Assembly: GCA_964512045.1 (NCBI GenBank)
Contig: CAZEJK010000140.1
Location: forward strand, 1-13,346
Direction of reading: 5' to 3'
DNA from: CAZEJK01 sp964512045
GTDB taxonomy: Bacteria; Acidobacteriota; Thermoanaerobaculia; Thermoanaerobaculales; Sulfomarinibacteraceae
Length of the DNA stretch: 13,346 bases
Shown here: positions 1 to 6,078 of the stretch, piece by piece
How the letters are laid out: every line of letters starts with the position of its first letter
How positions within the stretch are numbered: position 1 is the first letter of the stretch
Position numbers and translations under genes: made by a program
The notes under the pieces: model-generated
What the model saw: only the letters and a program-made list of their open reading frames with translations
The model's database searches: none
Told to the model about the DNA's origin: nothing

Positions 1-85
1 AAAACTCGAAGCATCCGCCGGGGACCGGATGGCCGGGATCCGGCTGCCGGGGCCGTGACCGGGGCCAGGACCGGAGCTGGGCTGT
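1..85. repeat. 85-bp direct repeat, copy 1 (left of cupin unit)
   Basis: This stretch matches 964-1048 over about 85 bp with scattered substitutions and a few 1-bp gaps. A 27-bp core (19-45 here, 983-1009 in the other copy) is identical, and a second shared block is GGGGCCAGGACCGG. The core holds an inverted repeat, CCGGAT-7 nt-ATCCGG, that could form a hairpin. The similarity stops abruptly after GCTGT. The left boundary is unknown because the copy begins at the window edge. It lies beyond the hairpin terminator of the cupin gene and codes for nothing I can support. It may be a dispersed intergenic repeat or a duplication scar. Confidence 0.85.
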
Positions 86-94
86 TCAGAGCAC

Positions 95-124
95 GCGACG
101 GGCCGCCCGAAGGCAGCCCGTCGC
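95..124 (-). terminator. cUUCGg hairpin downstream of the cupin gene
   Basis: On the minus strand this is a 13-bp stem (GCGACGGGCTGCC pairing with GGCGGCCCGTCGC) closed by C(UUCG)G, the extra-stable tetraloop. One position is a G-U wobble on minus-strand RNA but a C-A mismatch on the plus strand, so the structure favours the minus-strand transcript. It starts about 88 nt after the cupin stop codon. No T-tract follows, so it may act as an mRNA-stabilising 3' end or an atypical terminator. Confidence 0.7.
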
Positions 125-212
125 ATCTCCTGATACTCGGATAGGCTGAGCCAGAGCCCGCCAGGCACAGCACCCAACGCTCCGGCCGGGTAGCGCGTGC
201 CGTGGCTCGTCC

Positions 213-599
213 CTAGCTCCCGAGCTTGTCGGCGATATGATCCAGCACAGCGGTATGCTCGTGCTGCGGGCTGAACAGGACGAACTCGGAGTCCTCGTCA
301 GCCTTCACGGTATGCCCCGGAGGCCAGTAGAACAGGTCCTCCGTCGTGACCTTCTCCGACCGGCCACCCTGGTAGGTGACGGTCAGCGCACCCCCAATCA
401 GATAGCCCCAGTGGGGCGCCTGGCACATGTCATGCTCCAGGCCCTGCAACAGAGGGGTCAGGTCGGTCCCGGCGGCCATGGTGAAGTGCTCGCCGCCAAT
501 TGCACCGTACTCGGTTGCATCACCGAACCCTGTGATCTGACGGGCAACTGCTTTCGGTGTGTCGATCTTCACTGGCACATCGCTCTTCGCGACACGCAT
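213..599 (-). CDS. Small single-domain cupin protein
   Basis: This 128-residue protein has no signal peptide, so it is probably cytoplasmic. The cupin core runs from about residue 55 to 112. It includes HDMCQAPHWGY (56-66), a glycine turn followed by LTVTYQGG, and the DLFYWPPGHT strand (88-97) typical of small cupins. Candidate metal or ligand side chains are His56, Cys59, His63, His96, His113 and His115, although the classical HxHxxxxE motif is not intact. The start is supported by AGGGAG five nt upstream. It has its own promoter (773-800) and 3' hairpin (95-124), so it is monocistronic. Small cupins can be sensors, isomerases or dioxygenase-like proteins, and the sequence does not decide which. 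The fold is fairly secure; the function is unknown. Confidence 0.8.
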   Translation of the reverse strand: MRVAKSDVPVKIDTPKAVARQITGFGDATEYGAIGGEHFTMAAGTDLTPLLQGLEHDMCQAPHWGYLIGGALTVTYQGGRSEKVTTEDLFYWPPGHTVKADEDSEFVLFSPQHEHTAVLDHIADKLGS

Positions 600-766
600 G
601 GTGTCTCCCTTCTGCGAAGCGTCCTCGGTGGCGTCTCGTCGGGCTCCAGGGGTCTGGTCGATATCGCAAAGACCGGCGAGGCCTCAGCTGAGCCCGCCGC
701 ATGCTCAAGCTCCGCGACTGGTCTTGGTTCAACAGATCGGAGGTTTCCCTCCCGCGAACGACACTG
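600..766 (-). other. Long 5' leader of the cupin transcript
   Basis: If the promoter at 773-800 is used, transcription begins near 766 and leaves about 165 nt before the cupin ATG. The last bases hold the AGGGAG ribosome site (605-610). An ATG-initiated frame inside the leader runs out of frame into the cupin gene, but it has no clear ribosome site and an arginine-rich composition, so I do not call it a gene. I recognise no riboswitch class. Confidence 0.4.
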
Positions 767-772
767 CGTCTC

Positions 773-800
773 AATATAGGTCATAACCGGTGTCTGTCAA
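773..800 (-). promoter_or_regulatory. Near-consensus sigma-70-type promoter for the cupin gene
   Basis: On the minus strand there is a perfect -35 box TTGACA (795-800), a 16-nt spacer and a -10 box TATATT (773-778), one base off TATAAT. Such an AT-rich, near-consensus pair stands out in this GC-rich sequence. It points toward the cupin gene, the only gene downstream. No operator-like palindrome is obvious around it. Confidence 0.7.
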
Positions 801-963
801 CCGTGTGGAGCACCCTTTGCAGCTGCAGCTGGCCGCCTGGAGTCGACCACGACCACCCTCGGCCGTCAGCTTGCGGACACCGGTGCGCCCGGATGGAGCG
901 TTGTCTCGGCTCCAGGTGACGTGGTAGGACAGACCGCAAGCGACTCGCGGAGCCCACATCTAC
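801..963. other. Non-coding stretch upstream of the cupin promoter
   Basis: This lies between the cupin promoter and repeat copy 2. Open frames here have no ribosome site and no family resemblance. I see a short GCAGCT tandem near 819-830 and nothing else convincing. Confidence 0.4.
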
Positions 964-1048
964 AAAGGCTCGAGGCATGCGTCGGGGACCGGATGGCCGG
1001 GATCCGGCTATCGGGCCGGGATCGGGGCCAGGACCGGGACCAAGCTGT
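964..1048. repeat. 85-bp direct repeat, copy 2 (right of cupin unit)
   Basis: This is the partner of 1-85 in the same orientation, with the identical 27-bp core at 983-1009. The CCGGAT/ATCCGG inverted repeat is conserved. This copy also carries GGCCGGGATC twice about 19 nt apart; the second unit has drifted in copy 1. It lies between the RND terminator and the cupin promoter, so the two copies bracket the whole cupin transcription unit. Confidence 0.85.
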
Positions 1049-1069
1049 GGCGTCGTCGCTTCTGCGGGT

Positions 1070-1107
1070 GAGACTGGGTGGGAGGGGGAGCCAATACCCA
1101 ACGTCTC
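1070..1107. other. Intergenic hairpin with purine-rich loop
   Basis: GAGACTGGGT (1070-1079) can pair with ACCCA (1096-1100) and, after a 2-nt bulge, GTCTC (1103-1107). The loop is rich in G on the plus strand. A second small hairpin, CGGTC-GCGA-GACCG (1124-1137), has a GNRA-type loop. Both lie between the RND terminator and repeat copy 2, and no function is evident. Confidence 0.35.
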
Positions 1108-1200
1108 ATCCCGTACCGCTACGCGGTCGCGAGACCGTTACCTTCGCAGTATCGCTTTGGTCGCGGCCCGCGGGCGCGTTGGGAACACGATGGCAGAAGA

Positions 1201-1228
1201 GGCGCCGGCCGGCGAACCGACCGGCGCC
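1201..1228 (-). terminator. Hairpin terminator after the RND gene
   Basis: The stem has 12 pairs around a TTCG loop on the minus strand, with a G(TTCG)C closing pair. It starts 9 nt after the RND stop codon. One pair is G-U on minus-strand RNA and C-A on the plus strand, again favouring the minus transcript. The following bases, TCTTCT, are only weakly T-rich. It marks the likely end of the five-gene envelope operon. Confidence 0.7.
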
Positions 1229-1237
1229 CCGAGGCTG

Positions 1238-3553
1238 CTACGCCTTCGGGCGTAACCAGGATGCCAGCGCAGGGAGCAGGAGGATCGCTCCCAACATGTT
1301 GACAAGAAACATGAAGGTGAGCAGCAGCCCCATATCTGACTGGAACTTCAGCGGCGAGAAGATCCAGGTTGCGACGCCGACCGCCAAAGTGATTCCGGTG
1401 AACAAGACACCGTTGCCGGTGACTGTCAACGTGTTCCGGTACGCCTCCTGGATCGACAGCCCGTTCTTCAAGAAGTTGCGGAACCTGCTGTAGATGTAGA
1501 TCCCATAGTCCACACCGACGCCGACGCCGAGCGCCACCACAGGCAGCGTGGAGGTCTTCAGACCGATCTCCAGCATCGCCATCAGCGCGTACGCCAAGAT
1601 CGATACGAGAACCAGCGGCGTGACGATGCACACCGTGGCCTTGATCGACCGGAAGGTCAGCATACAGAGGGTGATGATGGCTGCGAACACCCACATCAGC
1701 ATCGGGAACTGAGCGGCGGAGACGATCTCGTTGGTCGCTGCCATGACGCCGACATTCCCGGAGGCCAGCCGGAAGCGGAGCTTCTCCGATCCGTGCAGTG
1801 CGGCGTAGGCCTTGACCTCGCTGGTGATCCGCTCGATCGTCTCGGCCTTGTGGTCGAGGGTGTAGAGGTACACCGGCATGACGCTGCAGTCGGAGTTGAG
1901 CAGGCCGGTGCTGGTGTCGATATAGGTGACCGACAACGCCATTGTGGACGGGTTGCGTGGCAGCTCTCGCCACTCGAGGCTGCCCTCGTTCCACCCGGCG
2001 TTGATCACCTTGGCGATACCACCGATCCCGAACACCGACTGGACGCCCTTGACGTTGCGCATGTGCCACTCGAAGTCGTCGATGGCGCTCATGATCTCGT
2101 ACTCGGTGCACGCCTGCGGATCCGACTCGATGATGACGGTGATCACGTCCACACCGATGGAGAAGCGGTCAGTGATCACGTCGGTATCGATGTTGTACTG
2201 GGAGTCGGCGTGGAGCTCCGGCACTCCGGGATGGAGGTCGCCGATCTTGACGCGCCCCGCCTGCCAGCCGCCAAGGACGAGCAGCACGATCGCCACAGCA
2301 CTGATGACGCCCGCCGGGCGCGTCTCGGCAATACGACCGAGCCAGTTCCACACCGGGTCCATATGCTCGTGACGGCGCTTGAGCTTGAGCGCGTAGATCT
2401 CATCGAAGGTGGTGTACGAGAGCAGCACCGGGACCAGGACCAGATTGGTCAGGATGATCACGGCGACACCGAGGCTGGCGGTAATCGCCATCTCCTGGAT
2501 CATCTGAATGTCGATCAGCATGATCGTGATGAAACCGATGGTGTCCGACAGCAGCGCGATCCCTCCAGGAACCAGCAGACGGCGGAAGGTGGCGCGCGCG
2601 GCGCTCACGCTGTCAGCACCCTCGTACACCTCCGATCCGAACGCGCTGACCATCTGGACGCCGTGGCTCACGCCGATGGCGAACACGAGGAACGGCACGA
2701 GAATCGACATCGGATCGATGCCAAAGCCGAGCACCGTTAACAGACCCAGCTGCCACACCACCGCGATCAGGGAGGCAGCCAACGGAATCACTGTCAGCTT
2801 GAAGCTCTGCGAGTAGACGTAGACGAAGATCGAGGTGATGAGAAACGCCACCAGGAAGAACAGCACCACCCGCGTGGCGCCAGAGGCGATATCGCCGATG
2901 ACCTTGGCAAAGCCGATGATATGGTAGTCGAAGTCGACGCCGAGCTCGTCGTGGGAGTACCGCTCACGGATCTGCTCCAGCTGTCCGGCGACATCGATGT
3001 AGTCGAGCCGCTCACCCGTGTTGGGATCGATCTCGAGCAGCTCTGCAGACACGATGGCGGCCGAGAAGTCGTTGGCCACCAGCCGACCGACGTAGGCGGA
3101 CTTCAGCAGGTTCTCGCGGACCTTCTCCAGGCTCTCCTGGCTCCCGTCAAAGTCGGCCGGGATGACGTTCCCACCCGAGATTCCGTCCTCGACCACCTCG
3201 GTAAAGCGGACGTTGGGGGTGAACAGCGACATCACACGGGTTCGATCAACCCCCGGGAGGAAGAACACGTCGTCGGTCACTCGCTTCAAGACGTCGAAGA
3301 ACTCGCGCGTGAAGATGTCCCCGTCTCCGTCCGGGACCTTGAGCGCGATCACCACCCGGTTGGCTCCGCCGAAGGCATCACGGTACTCGACGTACGTCTT
3401 CATGTACTCGTGCTCGAGCGGCAGCTGCTTTGCGAAGCCGGCATCGATCCGCAGCTGCGAGGCCTGGTAGATCATGAAGAGCGTGAGCACAACGAACAGA
3501 GCCACCACCAGGCGACGGTGATGGAACACCAGATTCTCCAGTCGCGCGATCAT
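1238..3553 (-). CDS. RND-superfamily (COG1033/MMPL-like) inner-membrane transporter
   Basis: This 771-residue protein has the duplicated RND layout: TM1 at about 14-34, a periplasmic domain to about 225, TM2-TM6 at about 228-380, TM7 at 413-432, a second periplasmic domain to about 615, and TM8-TM12 to 765. That makes about 12 helices in all. TM10 carries GVGVDYGIYI with Asp682-Tyr683, the Asp-Tyr pair used for proton relay in MmpL-type proteins. The equivalent TM4 site reads FAIGVSHGVQM, with Ser296-His297 in place of Asp-Tyr. Relatives are lipid or hydrophobic-compound transporters driven by proton-motive force; the cargo here is unknown. The start overlaps the YCF48 stop by ATGA, implying translational coupling. 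Family assignment is secure; direction of transport is inference. Confidence 0.93.
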   Translation of the reverse strand: MIARLENLVFHHRRLVVALFVVLTLFMIYQASQLRIDAGFAKQLPLEHEYMKTYVEYRDAFGGANRVVIALKVPDGDGDIFTREFFDVLKRVTDDVFFLPGVDRTRVMSLFTPNVRFTEVVEDGISGGNVIPADFDGSQESLEKVRENLLKSAYVGRLVANDFSAAIVSAELLEIDPNTGERLDYIDVAGQLEQIRERYSHDELGVDFDYHIIGFAKVIGDIASGATRVVLFFLVAFLITSIFVYVYSQSFKLTVIPLAASLIAVVWQLGLLTVLGFGIDPMSILVPFLVFAIGVSHGVQMVSAFGSEVYEGADSVSAARATFRRLLVPGGIALLSDTIGFITIMLIDIQMIQEMAITASLGVAVIILTNLVLVPVLLSYTTFDEIYALKLKRRHEHMDPVWNWLGRIAETRPAGVISAVAIVLLVLGGWQAGRVKIGDLHPGVPELHADSQYNIDTDVITDRFSIGVDVITVIIESDPQACTEYEIMSAIDDFEWHMRNVKGVQSVFGIGGIAKVINAGWNEGSLEWRELPRNPSTMALSVTYIDTSTGLLNSDCSVMPVYLYTLDHKAETIERITSEVKAYAALHGSEKLRFRLASGNVGVMAATNEIVSAAQFPMLMWVFAAIITLCMLTFRSIKATVCIVTPLVLVSILAYALMAMLEIGLKTSTLPVVALGVGVGVDYGIYIYSRFRNFLKNGLSIQEAYRNTLTVTGNGVLFTGITLAVGVATWIFSPLKFQSDMGLLLTFMFLVNMLGAILLLPALASWLRPKA

Positions 3554-4593
3554 CGTCCCGCCTCCCCTTCCGCACCGCGGCCCGGCTCGACGAGCTCTGC
3601 CGCCGGTAGCGTTCGCACGCCGAACTCGCCGACGATCGTCAGAACCCCGGGCGCACTTTCCACCACGGCGTTGATGCCCTGGCGGTTGCCCGTGGTCGTG
3701 AGGACAAAGCTCTGACCCTGGTCAGCGGAGACGAGCGCAGTCCCTCCCAGGCCCACGATGACAACGGTGCCGTCGTCCATGACGACACCGTCCGTGAGCA
3801 TCGTGGTGGTGCCGGTGTCGATGGCGGCCCAGCTCTCCCCAGCGTCCTCAGAGCGGAACAGGTGGCCACGGAGACCGAAGACCAGCACCTCGTCGCCGCG
3901 TACCGGAAGGGCCCCAAAAAAGGAGCCTTCATACGGTGACGGCAGCTCGATCCAGCTCGCCCCACCGTCATCGGAGCGATACAGCATCCCCCGTTCAGCG
4001 GCCAGGTACAGCCGCCCATCGTCGGCTTGGGATACCTTGTGCAGATGCGAGTCGTCGTCCGAGATCGGCTCGAACAGCCAGCTGGATCCGCCATCCTCGG
4101 TCACATACCAGGTACCGTAGGCCCCCATCGCGAACCCCTCGAGCGGGCTCGAGAACCACACGTCGAACAGCGGCGCCTCCTCTTCGGGAGCCCAGTGCAC
4201 CCGTTCCCAGGAGACACCGCCATCGCTCGTCCTGAGAATCACACCATCGTGCCCCGCTGCCCAGCCGCGTGATGCATCGATCAGACACAGACCGGTCAGC
4301 GCCGAGCGTGTCGGTACCGCGACCTGTGTCCACGATGCGCCAACGTCCTGTGAAATGAGGACGTGGCCTCGCTCTCCCACCGCCACGATACGTCCATCGA
4401 CTGCGGCAACATCGAGAATCAGAGAGCGGACGGCAAGCGGCTTGATCACCGACCACTGGGGCTCCTCGTCATCGGCCTGCACCGGCGAAAGCACGAGGCA
4501 TACCATCGCAGCTGTTGCGAGGAGCACCGCGGGTGCTCGCCGTAACCGCCAGGCTCGAAGGTCTCTGGGGACGAGCTGTATGTACGAGTCCAT
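3550..4593 (-). CDS. YCF48/HCF136-like periplasmic beta-propeller
   Basis: This 347-residue protein has a signal peptide whose hydrophobic core is at about 21-38 and whose likely cleavage is after VQA at residue 40. Six Asp-box-type motifs of the pattern S/T-x-D-x-G-x-S-W/F lie near residues 81, 122, 165, 207, 248 and 289. The 41-43 residue spacing fits blades of a propeller. I chose the ATG at 4593 because GAGGGAG lies 8 nt upstream and a signal peptide follows; an in-frame ATG at 4689 would translate straight through the hairpin at 4651-4681. The plant and cyanobacterial relatives assist photosystem II assembly, but here the neighbours point to an envelope transport accessory, perhaps a periplasmic scaffold for the RND pump. 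The last 15 residues are low-complexity and charged. Confidence 0.88.
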   Translation of the reverse strand: MDSYIQLVPRDLRAWRLRRAPAVLLATAAMVCLVLSPVQADDEEPQWSVIKPLAVRSLILDVAAVDGRIVAVGERGHVLISQDVGASWTQVAVPTRSALTGLCLIDASRGWAAGHDGVILRTSDGGVSWERVHWAPEEEAPLFDVWFSSPLEGFAMGAYGTWYVTEDGGSSWLFEPISDDDSHLHKVSQADDGRLYLAAERGMLYRSDDGGASWIELPSPYEGSFFGALPVRGDEVLVFGLRGHLFRSEDAGESWAAIDTGTTTMLTDGVVMDDGTVVIVGLGGTALVSADQGQSFVLTTTGNRQGINAVVESAPGVLTIVGEFGVRTLPAAELVEPGRGAEGEAGR

Positions 4594-4650
4594 ATATCGA
4601 TCTCCCTCAAAGGTCTCGGTCAACCGGCACGCAATCACAGTCACGAAACC

Positions 4651-4681
4651 GGGCGACCGGACCGAGCTGGTCCGGTCGCCC
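4651..4681 (-). terminator. Perfect 13-bp intra-operon hairpin between DUF1329 and YCF48
   Basis: GGGCGACCGGACC and its exact reverse complement flank a 5-nt loop, 11 nt after the DUF1329 stop codon. On the minus strand it is followed by GGTTTCG, a very weak T-run. The next gene starts 57 nt further on in the same direction. It may be a leaky terminator or a processing and stability element that sets different levels for the outer-membrane/periplasmic half and the YCF48-RND half of the operon. Confidence 0.7.
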
Positions 4682-4692
4682 ATCTCCAAAGG

Positions 4693-6063
4693 TCACCGGA
4701 TGCCTGCACGGCGCAGGGCTGCCGGCGTGTAGTCCTCGAGGGTGCGCTCGATGCCGAACTCGTACGGCGGGTTCTCGCTGCTGAGCCCGATCGCCAGGTA
4801 GCGGCCCGCCTGCAGGTCCACGTGGACCTCGAGGGAGGTCCATACGCAGGGAACGTTGTAGTAGTTGATGATGTGGGCCTCGGATACCCGCCACAGCTGA
4901 TCGCGGTTGTCGTACTGGTCCACCGCCGCAATCTGCCAGCTGTCCTCATCGACGTAGAACGTACGCCGCTTGTAGAGGTGACGGGCATCGTCCTTCAGCG
5001 TGGCATCGACAACCCAGACCCTGTGCAGCTCGTAGCGCACGAGACTCTGGTTGATGTGCAACGGGGTCAAGATCTGCTCGTTCTTCACCGATGGATCCTG
5101 CAGCTTGTAGGCGTTGTATGGAATGTAGATCTCCCGCTTGCCCACCAGCTCCCAGTTGTACCGGTCGGGAGCGCCGTTGAACATGTCCAGCTGGTCGGAG
5201 GTCCGCATCGAGTCAGCGGCCGTCCCCGGGTTGTCGTAGGCGACGTTCGGGGCGCGACGCACGCGACGTTGACCCGGGTTGTACACCCAGGCGTTGCGGT
5301 GCTCCTTGACCTGATTCATCGTCTCGGCAACCAGCAGAATCCCACCCGCCAGGCGCGCTGGCGCGATGACCTCTTGCTTGAAGAACAGGATCCGGTTGTT
5401 GAGATCGGCCTCGGTCTTGCCCGCCATGCTGTACTGCATGTAGAACTCGTCGCGGAACTGGACCAAGGTGTACCGGCCGCTGCGGGTGGGCGCCGCCTGC
5501 CCGACGGTCCGAGCAGCGCTGTCGGAGCGGTAGCGCAGTAGGTGGTTCCAGATCACGTGGTGCCCGTTCGACGGGATCGGGAACGGGATGCCGTTGATCG
5601 CCCCGGTCACACCGTTGCCATTTCCAGTGAGCTGGGCTGTCGCGGCGATCTCCTTGGTCTTGTCATAGATCCGCTGCGGGAACGAGGCGCTGCGCCGCGT
5701 GGGGTAGACGTGCATCGTGTAGGTATCGGGGTACGCCTTGAAGATGGCCTTCTGACCGGGTGTCAGCTTGTCGGCGTACTGATCCATGTTCTCGGCAGTG
5801 ATCGTGAACAGGATCTCGTCGTCCGCAAACGGATCGACGTAGTGCTCCCCCGGCACGTACCCCTCTGGAGGGCTCGTGATACCACCTTCCCACGCTGGAA
5901 TAGTGCCGTCCGCGTTACCGGCCTTCTCGGCGCCCATCGGGGTGAGTGTGGTGCCGAGCTTGGCGATCTCCTCGGGTGATGCTCCTGCCCAGACGGTCGC
6001 CATCGTTCCGACGGCGAGCGCGACCGCGCAGGTGAGAATGATCATCGTGTGCGTGCGCTTCAT
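4693..6063 (-). CDS. DUF1329 family periplasmic protein
   Basis: This 456-residue protein is full length for the family. A Sec signal peptide is evident, with hydrophobic residues 7-24 and likely cleavage after VWA at 26. The mature N-terminus carries the family signature LGTTLTPMGAEKAGNADG and then IPAWEGG. The remainder is rich in Tyr, Trp and Arg strands with no cofactor motif. From memory, DUF1329 is related to the LolA/LolB-like lipid-binding fold; if so, it could carry a hydrophobic ligand across the periplasm. The start has GGGAGG a few nt upstream. It follows DUF1302 by 15 nt, the usual DUF1302-DUF1329 pairing. The family call is firm; the lipid-carrier role is inference. Confidence 0.92.
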   Translation of the reverse strand: MKRTHTMIILTCAVALAVGTMATVWAGASPEEIAKLGTTLTPMGAEKAGNADGTIPAWEGGITSPPEGYVPGEHYVDPFADDEILFTITAENMDQYADKLTPGQKAIFKAYPDTYTMHVYPTRRSASFPQRIYDKTKEIAATAQLTGNGNGVTGAINGIPFPIPSNGHHVIWNHLLRYRSDSAARTVGQAAPTRSGRYTLVQFRDEFYMQYSMAGKTEADLNNRILFFKQEVIAPARLAGGILLVAETMNQVKEHRNAWVYNPGQRRVRRAPNVAYDNPGTAADSMRTSDQLDMFNGAPDRYNWELVGKREIYIPYNAYKLQDPSVKNEQILTPLHINQSLVRYELHRVWVVDATLKDDARHLYKRRTFYVDEDSWQIAAVDQYDNRDQLWRVSEAHIINYYNVPCVWTSLEVHVDLQAGRYLAIGLSSENPPYEFGIERTLEDYTPAALRRAGIR

Positions 6064-6078
6064 CTTGCCTCCCTGTCC

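Noticed and set aside
160..174. A 14-base match (CAGGCACAGCACCC) to the region near 11034-11047
   Set aside because: It is a single short match with no extension on either side; one such match is expected by chance in a GC-rich window of this size.
3915..3920. Run of six A on the plus strand (T6 in the YCF48 coding strand) as a slippage site
   Set aside because: The frame is intact through it, and the propeller repeat continues on both sides in the same frame.
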